Source: Myxococcota bacterium (lineage in GTDB: Bacteria > Myxococcota > JAJVIH01). Taken from it: 64,000 nt of DNA. The stretch lies in assembly GCA_022072125.1 (NCBI GenBank), contig JAJVIH010000016.1:229205-293204 (forward strand), written 5' to 3'. The notes beneath the pieces were generated by a model. The model was not told where the DNA came from. It was given only the letters and a program-made list of their open reading frames with translations, and made no database searches. Positions 16,467-26,093 of the stretch are shown piece by piece (position 1 is the first letter of the stretch; each line of letters begins with the position of its first letter). The translations under genes and the position numbers were made by a program.

Positions 16467-18155
16467 ATGATGAGGTCAATGCGTTTGGTGGTTCTGGCGG
16501 CGTCTCTGTTCGCCTGTTCCTCGACGGAAAAACCCGCGGCCGGTCAGGACGCCGCTCCCCCGGCGCCCGCCGTGGATGGGGGCGCTGGAGTCTCCGCGAG
16601 CATCACCTGGCACGCCAGCATCCAGCCGTTGATGGAGCAGCACTGCGTCTCCTGCCATGTCGAAGGCGGTATCGCCCCGTTTGTGCTGAACGCCTATGAA
16701 TCGGCGAAACGCAACGCCGGCGCGGTCGCCGGCGCGGTCGAGGCCAAACGCATGCCGCCCTGGATGCCCGACCCTTCCTGCCGCCGCTACCAGCACGAGC
16801 GCATCCTGCCCGAGGCTGATCGCCAGACCATCCTCGAATGGGTGAAGGCGGGCGCGCCCGAGGGCGATCCATCCCAGGCGCCCAGGAAGCCCCAGACCGC
16901 GTCCGTTGAAAGGCCCAAGCCCACGCTGGTCCTGAACATGAAGGAAGCCTACACGCCGGACTCTTCCCATCCGGACGATTACCGCTGTTTTCCTCTCGAC
17001 CATGTTTTTGAAAAGGAAACCTACCTCGCCGTGGTGGACGTAACGCCGGGGCAGCGGTCGTTGGTCCATCACGTCATCACCTATCTGGTGGAGCCCGCGG
17101 GCGTGGCGGCGATGGAGGAGTTGGACGCCAGGGACCCGGGTCCTGGCTACACCTGCTTTGGCGGTCCGCGGGCGGGTTCCAACCGCAACCTTGGCGGATG
17201 GGTGCCGGGCTATACGCAGGGCGCCATCAATACAAAAGCAGCGCAGGTGATTCCGGCGGGCAGCCGCATTGTCATGCAGGTTCATTATAATACCCTGACC
17301 GCCAAACCGGCCCCCGACAACACCAGTGTGGATTTGTACCTCCTCGATCTGCCTCCGGAAGTGGAATTGCGCACCGAACCGTTGGCCAACCTGGGGATTC
17401 AAATCGAGGCGGGAGACGCTAACTCGAAGCAGGTTCAGAAATTTTACAATGACGGCTCCAAGCCCATTCGAATCGCCGGCGTGACGCCGCATATGCACCA
17501 GCTTGGACGCGAGTTGCGCGTCAACGTCCGGCGCAAGGACGGCGGCTCCACGTGCCTGGTGGACATTCCGAAATGGAATTTCGCCTGGCAGCAGAATTAC
17601 CGCTTCCTGCCCGGCGAGGAGGTGGAGGTGATGCCGGGCGATTATATGGAACTGGAATGCATATATGACAATTCCGCCGCCAACCAGCCAGTGGTGAATG
17701 GCGAACGGCAGCCGCCGCGCAAGGTGATTTGGGGCGAAGGCACGGCGGACGAGATGTGCCTGAACTATATTGTGACCGCCAGGCCCTACGAGAAGAAGCA
17801 GGGTCCGGAACCGGTTTGCAAGGATTTCAACCAGTGTTTTGATTCCTGCGACGATGGGGCGTCGGTTTGCAGCCTGGTGTGCGCTTCACGTTCCGGTCCG
17901 GGATGTCCGCGCTGCGTGCTGACGGGTTTGATCACCTGCGTGCAGCATGACTGTTCGGAATCGGGCGGCCCGTTGATCACCTGCATCCAGAACTGCTCGC
18001 GGAACGAGGCGCAGGAGGACTGTATCGAAAATGAATGCGGGCCCCTGATGCCCGCGTTCGACAAATGCGTCACGCCAATCCTGAAGGCGGGCAAATGTGA
18101 TTCCGCGACGGCGGTTTGTCCAGCGAAGCTCTCGACCCTTCAGCCCACGAAGTAA
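16467..18155 (+). CDS. Copper type II monooxygenase-like lipoprotein with c-type heme motif
   Basis: Start ATG 16467 follows GGAGAGG (ATG 16470 is equivalent). The signal ends LFAC, a plausible lipobox. A CVSCH heme-binding motif at residues 60-64 sits in an N-terminal cytochrome-c-like segment with MPPW downstream. The central part matches the peptidylglycine/dopamine monooxygenase fold: SLVHHVITYLV, MQVHYNTL and TPHMHQLGREL supply the candidate copper His residues. The last ~100 residues form a Cys-rich module (CKDFNQCFDSC to KCDSATAVCP). Family members in Myxococcota are exported putative oxidases with unknown substrate. The heme could feed electrons to copper, which is an inference. Confidence 0.8.
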   Translation: MMRSMRLVVLAASLFACSSTEKPAAGQDAAPPAPAVDGGAGVSASITWHASIQPLMEQHCVSCHVEGGIAPFVLNAYESAKRNAGAVAGAVEAKRMPPWMPDPSCRRYQHERILPEADRQTILEWVKAGAPEGDPSQAPRKPQTASVERPKPTLVLNMKEAYTPDSSHPDDYRCFPLDHVFEKETYLAVVDVTPGQRSLVHHVITYLVEPAGVAAMEELDARDPGPGYTCFGGPRAGSNRNLGGWVPGYTQGAINTKAAQVIPAGSRIVMQVHYNTLTAKPAPDNTSVDLYLLDLPPEVELRTEPLANLGIQIEAGDANSKQVQKFYNDGSKPIRIAGVTPHMHQLGRELRVNVRRKDGGSTCLVDIPKWNFAWQQNYRFLPGEEVEVMPGDYMELECIYDNSAANQPVVNGERQPPRKVIWGEGTADEMCLNYIVTARPYEKKQGPEPVCKDFNQCFDSCDDGASVCSLVCASRSGPGCPRCVLTGLITCVQHDCSESGGPLITCIQNCSRNEAQEDCIENECGPLMPAFDKCVTPILKAGKCDSATAVCPAKLSTLQPTK

Positions 18156-18551
18156 CAAGGTGGAACGTGAAGGGTCCTCAACCGGAGGTTGATGATCCCG
18201 GCTGCTTTTGTGAAGGGGTCCCCCATTTCCGCGCTGCAGGCCGCGGAAAGCAATGCCTCGGCGGCGCGAGGCCCCGCGGGCGGCCAGGGAGTTGAGCCGT
18301 GTCCGCCAAGCCCGCAACCCCGATGCAAAACCAATCCGGCCATCTCGCCATATTCCAAGCCGGAGAGCGGGGAGGCGTGTATATGCATGAAGGATTCCTC
18401 CCGGCGGTTGGACAGGGGATGGGTGGGGGAGGCCGGTGGAGTTGGAATTTCGTCCCTTTTGCTCCACCAGTTCACAACAGGTCCGGCATGGCGTTGCCTG
18501 ATTGTCACAATCATGGTCTAACCTGCCGTGGATTTCCTGAGGGAGAAGCAA
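18156..18551. other. Intergenic region
   Basis: 396 nt between two plus-strand genes. I see no T-tailed terminator, RNA gene or ORF with coding character. A weak hairpin around 18177-18195 is the only structure. Confidence 0.4.
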
Positions 18552-19829
18552 TTGAACTGGATGACTGCGCTGCGTCTGACTTCCTGGTTTCCGCCGGTCA
18601 TGGTTCTGCTCGCGGCGGCCCCGGCCTCAGCCGGCCTGTACGAAGAAGTGTTTGAGGGTGCGTCCGGTACGGCGGCGGGGGTCGTGGCGCCGGAGAATGA
18701 AGAAGATTGCGCTCCGTTGTATATGCCGGCGGCGAAGGCCAAACTGTTTGACCACCGGCTGGAGCCGATCGCGCTGATCCGCCCGATCTTCGTCGGAACC
18801 TTCGAGGATGTGGCCCAAACCACCGACGCCAAAACCGGCGCGGCCCGTGAGGTCAAGTCCAGCGCCATGGATCCCAATTTCTCCGGGCATCGCCAGGGCT
18901 TTGTGCTGGAAAACGCCGAGGTGGGCCTGGGCGGCCGCTTCAACGACAGCGGCGTCTACTACAAGGTCATGTTCGAATTGGCGCCCCGCGGCCGAGACGG
19001 CAATCCGCGGCCCGGCGACTTTCCCCGCGACATTTACCTGGGCTGGAACAAATACACCTTCGTTCAAGGTCAAATCGGCTACATGCGCGTACCTGTCAGC
19101 CAGGTCAACATGAAGCCCACGGCGCAGCGCCCGCTGGTATACAGCCCCGTGCTGGAGGTGAACCTGCCCCTGCGCGTGCTGGGCGCCAAACTCAGCGGCG
19201 GCGACCCCTGGCAGATCGTCAAGGTGACAGGCGGCGTGTTCAACTCCGATCCGTCGGCGGTTCAGCAGATGCGCCGCTTTGATCAATTGCTGCTGACCGG
19301 GCGTTTTGATCTGCGCGTGGACAATATCCTCCGGGTCGCCAAGGCGCATTTCATGGATTTTGAAATGAACCTGGGCGCCAGCATGGCCTATGTGGGAGAG
19401 CGCTTTGATCCCCCCACCGAACACCGCTGGTTTGGCCTCGACGCCCGGCTCCATCTGTGGCGTTTTACGCTGGAAGGCGAGATGTTGAGCATGGATTTCT
19501 TCAAGCCCGCCCTGGCCGGCAACCTCGACGCCTCGCGCGCGGAAGGCTGGCATGCCGATCTGATCATCCACGCCTGGCCCAGGGTCATTGACGTCATCTT
19601 CCGCATCGAGCAGTACGATGGCGACACCGAACTGGAGAACGGGCTGGGCAATCCGCCCAACACCCAGGACACGCTGCCGGCGAACAAACGCTGGTATACA
19701 GGAGGCGTGAACCTGTATCTGACCAACCGGACCAAATTCGCCCTCAACTACATGCACCGGGAAGAGCTGGAAGGCTTCAATTTCCCGATGAACGACGTGG
19801 TCATGGGGCTGTTCCAGTTCGACTTGTGA
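18552..19829 (+). CDS. Phosphate-selective porin-like outer-membrane barrel (OprO/P type)
   Basis: About 425 residues. TTG 18552 has GGGAG six nt upstream. ATG 18561 and GTG 18528 are alternatives. A signal peptide (FPPVMVLLAAAPASAG) precedes a barrel of alternating strands with OprP-like features: FVLENAEVGLGGRF, YYKVMFELAP, GQIGYMRVPVSQ, GLDARLHLWRFTLEGEML, and a C-terminal aromatic-rich strand ending in F-D-L. The gene lies 63 nt before a purple-acid-phosphatase-like gene, which fits uptake of phosphate released outside. Substrate specificity is inferred from fold and context only. Confidence 0.72.
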   Translation: MNWMTALRLTSWFPPVMVLLAAAPASAGLYEEVFEGASGTAAGVVAPENEEDCAPLYMPAAKAKLFDHRLEPIALIRPIFVGTFEDVAQTTDAKTGAAREVKSSAMDPNFSGHRQGFVLENAEVGLGGRFNDSGVYYKVMFELAPRGRDGNPRPGDFPRDIYLGWNKYTFVQGQIGYMRVPVSQVNMKPTAQRPLVYSPVLEVNLPLRVLGAKLSGGDPWQIVKVTGGVFNSDPSAVQQMRRFDQLLLTGRFDLRVDNILRVAKAHFMDFEMNLGASMAYVGERFDPPTEHRWFGLDARLHLWRFTLEGEMLSMDFFKPALAGNLDASRAEGWHADLIIHAWPRVIDVIFRIEQYDGDTELENGLGNPPNTQDTLPANKRWYTGGVNLYLTNRTKFALNYMHREELEGFNFPMNDVVMGLFQFDL

Positions 19830-19892
19830 GCCCAGGGGCTCGCGCCTAGAATTCCGGCTGACTTCAACCGGGTGCGAAAACGGAGCGTCCAC

Positions 19893-21347
19893 ATGCTGAA
19901 CAAAAAGATTCTCGTTGCTGTATTCGCCGTGGCGGGTGCATGGGTGTTTGCGGTTGGCTGCGGCAAGTTCCAGGACAAACAGGCCACGGGCGACGCGGGC
20001 GCGGCTGGCGGCGGGAATAATGATTCGCCGGTGCTGGACGCCGGTCCCGTCGAGCAGAGCGATATCGTGGAAGTCGCCGGTCCCGCGGACTACCTGACCG
20101 ACAAGGAGAAGGGGAAAACCAACGACTTCCTGATCAAGGAGCCGTATTTCATCCACCAGACCTACCGCGGCGCTCCGGACACCACCGTCACCATCCAGTG
20201 GGCGACCAACCATGATGATGTGAATGGCTCGTACGTTCCGCGCGTGTGGTTCAACAAATCCGAGAGCCTGACGGGCTCCTGCGACGGCGTGAAGCTGAAA
20301 TACGCCAAACAGTTCGTGCGCGAAGGCAAGGGGTTTAACTACCGCGAGACCCTGAATGGCAAGGAGACCAACAACAAAGAGGTCTCCGTCCAGTGGGAAG
20401 TGGACATCACAGGCCTGGAGCCGGGAAGCCGTTACTGCTACCGCGCCGGAACCTGGGAATCCTTCGACATGGCGGGCAAGACCTTCGTGAAGCCCAACCT
20501 GTCGCCGGTGTACAGCTTCCGCACTTCGCCAAAGAAGGGCGCGAAGGACAAATTCACCGTCATGCTGGCGGGCGACAGCCGCGGCGGGTACGAGGAGATC
20601 AAAAAGCATATCGGCCGCCTGGTGGACATGAAGGCGGACTTCTGGCTGTTCAACGGCGACATGAACCAGTTCGGCAACAAGAAGGAATGGTTCCAGTGGT
20701 TCAGCGTCATGACCCCGCTGCTGTCCGGAACGGTGTTGATGCCGGTGCAGGGCAACCACGAAACCTTCGCCGATCTGTATTATGATCAATTCGCCCTGCC
20801 GGAGAACGCGGGCGTTCCGGAAGAGTTCAAGGAGCACGCCTGGTCCATCAACTATGGCAACTTGAATGTGACCGGCCTCAATTCCAACACCGACACCACG
20901 GTCACCGGCATCAAGGAATGGCTGGACAATCACTTGGCCGCGGTCGCCGCCGATCCGGACATCACCTGGAAGATCGTGATTTTCCATCATCCGGCGTACA
21001 GCGCGTCCAATCACGGCTCGACCAAGCGCGTGCAGGATCACTGGGTGCCGATTTTCGAGAAACACAAGGTGGATATGGTGTTCAGCGGCCATGACCACAA
21101 CTACGAGCGCTCGGTTCCCATCAAGAACAACCTGAAGGTGGAGCCGGCTACGGGCGTGATCTACGTGACAGCGGGGGCCTTCTTCTCTCCGGGCTATGGC
21201 AATGGCTCCGACTGGTGGACCGTTGTCTCCCACCACGGTGATAAAGGCAATTATGTCTATGCGACGGTGGAAGGAAATAAGATCAGCCTGGTCGCCTACA
21301 GCGGAGACGGCAAGGAAGAACTCGACAAATTCGAGCTGACCAAATAA
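19893..21347 (+). CDS. Purple acid phosphatase-like metallophosphoesterase lipoprotein
   Basis: ATG 19893 has GGAG seven nt upstream. The signal ends FAVGC, giving a lipidated, exported protein of 484 residues. A fibronectin-like N-terminal domain (TVTIQWATNHDD, then ITGLEPGSRYCYRAG) precedes the metallophosphatase core with GDSRGG, FNGDMNQFG, GNHETF, FHHPAYS and GHDHNYERS. The first motif is GDS rather than the more usual GDxG, but the metal ligands appear intact. It should hydrolyse phosphomonoesters outside the cytoplasm. It follows the porin-like gene and ends at the 21372 terminator. Confidence 0.85.
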   Translation: MLNKKILVAVFAVAGAWVFAVGCGKFQDKQATGDAGAAGGGNNDSPVLDAGPVEQSDIVEVAGPADYLTDKEKGKTNDFLIKEPYFIHQTYRGAPDTTVTIQWATNHDDVNGSYVPRVWFNKSESLTGSCDGVKLKYAKQFVREGKGFNYRETLNGKETNNKEVSVQWEVDITGLEPGSRYCYRAGTWESFDMAGKTFVKPNLSPVYSFRTSPKKGAKDKFTVMLAGDSRGGYEEIKKHIGRLVDMKADFWLFNGDMNQFGNKKEWFQWFSVMTPLLSGTVLMPVQGNHETFADLYYDQFALPENAGVPEEFKEHAWSINYGNLNVTGLNSNTDTTVTGIKEWLDNHLAAVAADPDITWKIVIFHHPAYSASNHGSTKRVQDHWVPIFEKHKVDMVFSGHDHNYERSVPIKNNLKVEPATGVIYVTAGAFFSPGYGNGSDWWTVVSHHGDKGNYVYATVEGNKISLVAYSGDGKEELDKFELTK

Positions 21348-21371
21348 CCGCCCGCCGTGACCTCCTTTTCA

Positions 21372-21400
21372 CCCCCGCGTGATTCCACGCGGGGGTTTTT
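21372..21400 (+). terminator. Rho-independent terminator
   Basis: A perfect 10-bp stem (21372-21381 with 21386-21395), a 4-nt loop ATTC, then TTTTT. It sits 25 nt after the phosphatase stop and before the convergent rsmB gene. Confidence 0.9.
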
Positions 21401-21495
21401 GTTGGTGCGGAGGTTTGCCTGCGATGACGCGGAGGGCGGATCGCCCAATGGGTTTCCGCCGGGCATGCGCGCGCTCATTGTTGGATGGGTGCAAT

Positions 21496-22914
21496 TCACC
21501 CGCGGCGGCGGAGGCAGGCGCCGTAAAAGGCGTCCATCCCGGAGAAGGCCAGCGGGGGAGCGAAATCGCCATCGCGGCTGATCAATTCCGGAGCGCCCGC
21601 GGAAAAGCGCTCCCGCTGGAACAGCGGATGGCTTTTCAAAAAACGGTTCACCACCTCCGTGGTTTCCTCGCGGGTGTCGGAACAAACCACGTAGGCCAGC
21701 AGTCCCCCTGGCTCCACCATCGGCGCGAGGCGTTCCAGCAATTGACTCTGCGCCGCCGCCAGACGCGGCAGGTCTTCCGGCGTCAGCCGGCGCAGCGATT
21801 CCGGATGCCTGCGGATGGCTCCCAACCCCGAGCAGGGAGCGTCCAGCAACACCAGGGCGAACTGGCGTCTCGCCAGTTCCGGAACCGGCTCCAGCAAATC
21901 GCCCGGAAGCGCCCGCACATGACTGGCGCCCATGCGCCGCAGGGTTCCGCTCAGCAGCGCCATGCGCTGGCCGGGACGATCCACGGCGACAAGTTCCCGG
22001 CCTGGAAAACGCTCCGCGAGATGGGTGGTTTTGCCTCCCGGCGCGGCGCAGGCGTCCAGAATGGGACCATCCGGAAACGCCGGCAGCCAGGCGCAAACCA
22101 GTTGCGCGGCTTCATCCTGCACGGCGCACAAACCCGCGGCGAAAGCCTTCGACTTGAACAGCTTTCCCGCTCCTTCCCCGGCCGTCAGCCCCTCCGCGCT
22201 AAACACGCAGGGATGGGTATGCACGCCCTCTTCCAGCAGGCGGGCAGCGATCCCATCCCGCGTTCCCTTGCGAAGATTGACCCGCAGGGTGAGCGGCGGC
22301 GTCTGGATGGCGGCGGCGGCCCAGGCCAGGGCGGCGGTTTCTCCCGTCTGCTCGCGGCGAAGCCGGATCAGCCAATCCGGCAGGGCTTCCGCCGGCGGTT
22401 TTTTCACAGGGCCGGCGGCGGCGCGATCCCGTTCCGCCCGCGCAGCCAGCTTGCGCAACGCGCCATTGGTGAACCCGAGCGCCCATGTTTGTCCGAATTG
22501 GCGGGTGATTTCGACCGCGCTGTTGACGGCGGCGTAGGCGGGAATGCGCATTTCCAGAAGCTGGAAGGCGGCGAGCCTCAGGTTCCACGCCAGTTCCGGC
22601 GGCAGTTTTTCGATGGGCCGCGCCAGAACCCCACGCAACGCCTGATCAAGAGGCCTGCGCAAGCGCAGGCTGCCCAGCACCAGACTGGTCAGCAGGGCGC
22701 GATCGGATTCGCTCAACCCGGCCGCTTCGGGGTTGTTGTTCAGCCAGCGGGAGGCCTGGGCCTGATCCGTTTCAGTGGCGGCCAGCGCCCGCACCGCCAG
22801 CAATCGCGGACCAACGCCGCGCGGTTCATCCACCGCCGTGGCCGGGCGCGGCGGTTGGGGTTTTACGGGGGATCCGCCGGTCTCGCCTTCTGGGTTGCGG
22901 GCGGTCCGCTTCAT
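21496..22914 (-). CDS. rsmB: 16S rRNA (cytosine-967-C5)-methyltransferase RsmB
   Basis: 472 residues. The N-terminal NusB-like domain (RLLAVRALAATETDQ, SDRALLTSLVLGSLRLRRPLDQAL, PAYAAVNSAVEITRQFG) is followed by the SAM-binding domain with DACAAPGGKTTHLAE, LLDAPCSGLGAIRRHPE and VVCSDTREETTEVV, which carry the two conserved Cys. It methylates C967 in helix 31 of 16S rRNA. ATG 22914 overlaps the fmt stop (ATGA), so translation is coupled. Longer in-frame ORF upstream lies inside fmt and is not used. Confidence 0.93.
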   Translation of the reverse strand: MKRTARNPEGETGGSPVKPQPPRPATAVDEPRGVGPRLLAVRALAATETDQAQASRWLNNNPEAAGLSESDRALLTSLVLGSLRLRRPLDQALRGVLARPIEKLPPELAWNLRLAAFQLLEMRIPAYAAVNSAVEITRQFGQTWALGFTNGALRKLAARAERDRAAAGPVKKPPAEALPDWLIRLRREQTGETAALAWAAAAIQTPPLTLRVNLRKGTRDGIAARLLEEGVHTHPCVFSAEGLTAGEGAGKLFKSKAFAAGLCAVQDEAAQLVCAWLPAFPDGPILDACAAPGGKTTHLAERFPGRELVAVDRPGQRMALLSGTLRRMGASHVRALPGDLLEPVPELARRQFALVLLDAPCSGLGAIRRHPESLRRLTPEDLPRLAAAQSQLLERLAPMVEPGGLLAYVVCSDTREETTEVVNRFLKSHPLFQRERFSAGAPELISRDGDFAPPLAFSGMDAFYGACLRRRG

Positions 22915-23858
22915 GGTCCGGCAGCGCCCAGAATCGCGCCAACACGAACCGGGAAACCCCGGAGAAACTCCGCGCCGCTCACGCGGCGTTTGCCCGGAGC
23001 CTGCACCTCCGCCAGTTCCACCGCTCCGGTTGCGCAGGCCGCCACCAGCCGTTCCTGTGCTTCCAGCACCTCGCCGGGAGCGCCGGACAAATCCGGCAAG
23101 CGGTGGGTGCGATGGACCTTGATCATTTCCGCGCCCACGCTGGTGACCGCTCCTGGCCACGGGTTGAACGCCCGCACCTGGTTGTGGATGGCGGCGCAGT
23201 CGAGATTCCAGTTGATTCGTGATTCTTCCTTGCGGAGCATCGGCGCGTGGGTGGCGAGGGCGTGGTTCTGCTCCACCGGCTGCAACTCTCCGCGCAGGAT
23301 GGCGGGCAGCGATTCCTTGAGCATGCGCGCGCCCAGGGTGGACAGGCGATCATGCAATTCCCCGCCGGTTTCCTCCGGCCCCACTGGAATGGCTTCGCGG
23401 CGGTACACCGGCCCCGCATCCATTTCCAGCACCAGCTTCATCAGCGAGACGCCGGATTCGGTGTCGCCCGCGGCGATGCAACGCTGGATTGGCGCGGCGC
23501 CGCGCCAGCGCGGCAGCAGCGAGGCGTGGACATTCAGGCAGCCCAATTCCGGCAGGTCGAGCCAACGCTGGGGCAACAGCTTGCCGTAAGCCGCCACTAC
23601 CGCGATGCGGGGCTTCATCGCGGCGATGGAATGGAACAGCGCTTCATCTCCCTTGAGCCGGGCGGGTTGGAAGACGGAAGCCCCCAACTCCAGCGCGGCG
23701 GTTTTGACAGGGGGAGCGGTCAGCTTCATGCCGCGTCCCGATGGTTTGTCCGGCTGGCACAGCACCGCGCGCACATCCAGCCCCAACTCCGCCAGCGCGC
23801 GCAGCGCCGGAACGGCGAAACCGGGGGTTCCCATGAAAATGACGGGATCGCTCTTCAC
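22911..23858 (-). CDS. fmt: Methionyl-tRNA formyltransferase
   Basis: Formylates initiator Met-tRNA. The start region reads VKSDPVIFMGTPGFAVPALRAL. I take GTG 23858, because family members begin a few residues before FMGTP; GTG 23879 is an alternative. Catalytic folate-site motifs are LNVHASLLPRWRGAAPIQR (N, H) and LMKLVLEMDAGPVYRRE (D). The C-terminal OB-like tRNA domain ends RVSGAEFLRGFPVRVGAIL. About 315 residues, normal length. It is coupled to rsmB as in many bacteria, but no def (peptide deformylase) gene precedes it here. Confidence 0.93.
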   Translation of the reverse strand: MKSDPVIFMGTPGFAVPALRALAELGLDVRAVLCQPDKPSGRGMKLTAPPVKTAALELGASVFQPARLKGDEALFHSIAAMKPRIAVVAAYGKLLPQRWLDLPELGCLNVHASLLPRWRGAAPIQRCIAAGDTESGVSLMKLVLEMDAGPVYRREAIPVGPEETGGELHDRLSTLGARMLKESLPAILRGELQPVEQNHALATHAPMLRKEESRINWNLDCAAIHNQVRAFNPWPGAVTSVGAEMIKVHRTHRLPDLSGAPGEVLEAQERLVAACATGAVELAEVQAPGKRRVSGAEFLRGFPVRVGAILGAAGP

Positions 23859-23979
23859 GCCGCGACTTGTAGCGCGCACCCATCCGCCGGAGCAAGCGGT
23901 CCCCCCAGCGGGCGGCGCTGGCCCCCATATGCTTCGCGAAGATCAATCCCCGCTTCCGTTCGCTTTTCTCCCAAGATCA

Positions 23980-25050
23980 TCAGGCGCTGGCGCGGTTTTC
24001 GATGCGGGCGGCGAGGGCGCGGGCGATCTCGCGGAAGGCCTGGGCGGGGGCTGACTTCGGGCTGGACAGGGTGACGGGCATGCCCTCGTCGCCGGCCGTG
24101 CGCACGGCGATCTCCAGCGGGATCGCGCCCAGGAAGGGCAGACCGAGGCGTTCCGCGTATTTCCGTCCGCCGCCGCTGGAGAAGATGGAATGAACCTTGC
24201 CGCAGCCCGGGCAGGCGAATCCGCTCATGTTTTCCACCACGCCAAGAATCGGAATTTTCACCTTCTCGAACATGGCGCGCGCGCGGATGACATCGGCCAA
24301 GGCCAGGTCCTGCGGGGTGGTGACCACCACTGCGCCATCGGTGGCGATTTGTTGCGCCAGCGTCAACTGGATATCTCCGGTGCCAGGCGGCATGTCCATG
24401 ATCAGGTAGTCCAGTTCGCCCCAATCCACGTCGCCGCAAAACTGCAGCAGCACCTTCTGCAGAATCGGTCCGCGCCAGAGCAGCGCTTCCCTGGTGTCCG
24501 CGAAATACCCGATGGAAATGGTTTTGAGGCCGTGGGAGTTCACCGGGCGGATGCGTTTGTCCGCGGTGGATGTGATGTCTTCCTCCGAATACAGCATGAT
24601 CGGCACGGAAGGGCCGCAAATGTCGGCGTCGAGCACGCCCACCCTGTGTCCTTCCAGCATCAGCGCGGCGGCGAGGTTGACCGCCACCGTGCTTTTGCCG
24701 ACGCCTCCCTTGCCCGAGGCCACCGGAATCACATGCCGCACGCCGGGAATCCGCTCCGGATGGGCGTCAAACTCCGTTTCTTTTTTTTCGCTTTTTTGCG
24801 ATCCGTCCTTGACCTGCAGGTCCACCTTTTCCAGGAAAGGGTAGTGCTCGCGCAGGATTTTTTCGCACTGCTTTTGCAGCACGCCCGCGAGGGGGCTTTG
24901 CGGGTTGGGCAGGCGGAGCACCAGGCTGATATTGGGTCCGTCGGTCCGCACTTCGCTGACGAATCCCGCGGCGACGATGCTGCGGTCACTTCCGGGATCG
25001 AGCACCTTGCCGAGGATTCGCACCACCTGTTGGGGAGTCAAGGGTTCCAT
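23980..25050 (-). CDS. mrp: Mrp/ApbC Fe-S cluster carrier ATPase
   Basis: 356 residues. An N-terminal MIP18/DUF59 domain (PQQVVRILGKVLDPGSDRSIV) is joined to a ParA-type P-loop ATPase: deviant Walker A ASGKGGVGKST, LDADICGPSVP, MDMPPGTGD. The Fe-S-binding ENMSGFACPGCGKVH has the CxxC pair. It assembles or carries Fe-S clusters in the cytosol. Start ATG 25050 (MEPLTPQQ). It lies upstream of fmt and rsmB on the same strand, with a 121-nt gap. Confidence 0.93.
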   Translation of the reverse strand: MEPLTPQQVVRILGKVLDPGSDRSIVAAGFVSEVRTDGPNISLVLRLPNPQSPLAGVLQKQCEKILREHYPFLEKVDLQVKDGSQKSEKKETEFDAHPERIPGVRHVIPVASGKGGVGKSTVAVNLAAALMLEGHRVGVLDADICGPSVPIMLYSEEDITSTADKRIRPVNSHGLKTISIGYFADTREALLWRGPILQKVLLQFCGDVDWGELDYLIMDMPPGTGDIQLTLAQQIATDGAVVVTTPQDLALADVIRARAMFEKVKIPILGVVENMSGFACPGCGKVHSIFSSGGGRKYAERLGLPFLGAIPLEIAVRTAGDEGMPVTLSSPKSAPAQAFREIARALAARIENRASA

Positions 25051-25230
25051 CGCCCGGATTTATAGGCCGCCCCCGTGGCGCCAGCAAGCGGCGCCTCTGG
25101 GAGGTTTTGGGTGGAACCCGGCCGCTTTCTCAACCCCAGTCCGGGGTTGCTGACGCCAGAGCCTCTTTCCAGGCTGTCCGCCATGCACATGGGTTCGCCG
25201 TCGGCATATGATACAGTCATCCCACCCCCC

Positions 25231-26031
25231 ATGAGCGCCAACACACCCGCACAGTTTCCGCCGCCCCGCTTCGCCAACAAGCTGAACGGCGCACCCGCGA
25301 ACCGCTCCGGCCGGTGGATGCGCCGGAGCATCGCGATCTATCTTTCGCTTGTGGCGGCGATTGGCCTGGTCGCGTACTTCCAGCAATACCGGTTCTTCCA
25401 GGTCCTGTGCTGGATCATGGAGGAAAACGACAGTTGCATTGATTACGCCCGCGCCCTGCGCGATGGTGAAAACGGCGCCGGCAAGGATGAAAAGAAAGCC
25501 CTGGAGGTTTTCATGGAAGTCTGCACCAGACAGGAGAGTCAAGGCTGCCACTGGATCGGCGACGCTTACGAACACGGCTGGGGAGGAGCGCCCAAATCCG
25601 ATCGCCTGGCCCTTGTCTACTACATGCGGGCCTGCAAGGGGTTCCGGCCAGCCTGCGAACGTTCCGAGGCCCTTTACTGGAAAGGAGTGAACAGCCACAA
25701 ACCCGATGAGGTGCGGTTTCTGGTGTACAGCACGCATCATTGCAATGCGGGCGATGCGGCTGCCTGCGCCCGCGTCGGCCTGATGCATCTGATGGGCATG
25801 GCCAGGCGCGTCAAGGATCACCAGGAAGCCGTGCGCTGGTTCCGCAAGGCTTGCGATGAAGGGGCGGGGAACGGCTGTTATTACCTGGGACAGGCCCACG
25901 AAAAGGGCTGGGGAGGCGTCACTCCCAACCCTGGCGAAGCACGGAATCTCCATCGCAAATCCTGCGCCGCCGGTTTTCGCCTGGCCTGCGCCGCGGAACA
26001 GGCGCTTCAGCCAAAATCACCCGATCCCTGA
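25231..26031 (+). CDS. Membrane-anchored Sel1/TPR-repeat protein
   Basis: I take ATG 25231 (MSANTPAQF); ATG 25183 is an alternative and neither has a clear ribosome-binding site. The 266-residue protein has an N-terminal membrane helix (IAIYLSLVAAIGLVAYF) and then Sel1-like repeats: ACKGFRPACERSEALYW, GDAAACARVGLMHLMG, AVRWFRKACDEGAGNGCYYLGQAHEKGWG, RKSCAAGFRLACAAEQA. Paired Cys in each repeat suggest disulfides, so the domain is probably periplasmic. Proteins of this kind act as interaction scaffolds. The partner is unknown. Confidence 0.75.
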   Translation: MSANTPAQFPPPRFANKLNGAPANRSGRWMRRSIAIYLSLVAAIGLVAYFQQYRFFQVLCWIMEENDSCIDYARALRDGENGAGKDEKKALEVFMEVCTRQESQGCHWIGDAYEHGWGGAPKSDRLALVYYMRACKGFRPACERSEALYWKGVNSHKPDEVRFLVYSTHHCNAGDAAACARVGLMHLMGMARRVKDHQEAVRWFRKACDEGAGNGCYYLGQAHEKGWGGVTPNPGEARNLHRKSCAAGFRLACAAEQALQPKSPDP

Positions 26032-26093
26032 TCAAACGGTTTCGTGTTGAATTGATTTTGTCCGCCGCGTTCCCCGGACGAGCCGGAGTCCAG

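Noticed and set aside
18627-21236. 869-residue open frame on the minus strand
   Set aside because: It lies fully opposite the porin-like and phosphatase genes, which have family motifs, signals and ribosome-binding sites. Its composition (GDGD, HHQ, VAVD) is the usual antisense shadow of high-GC genes.
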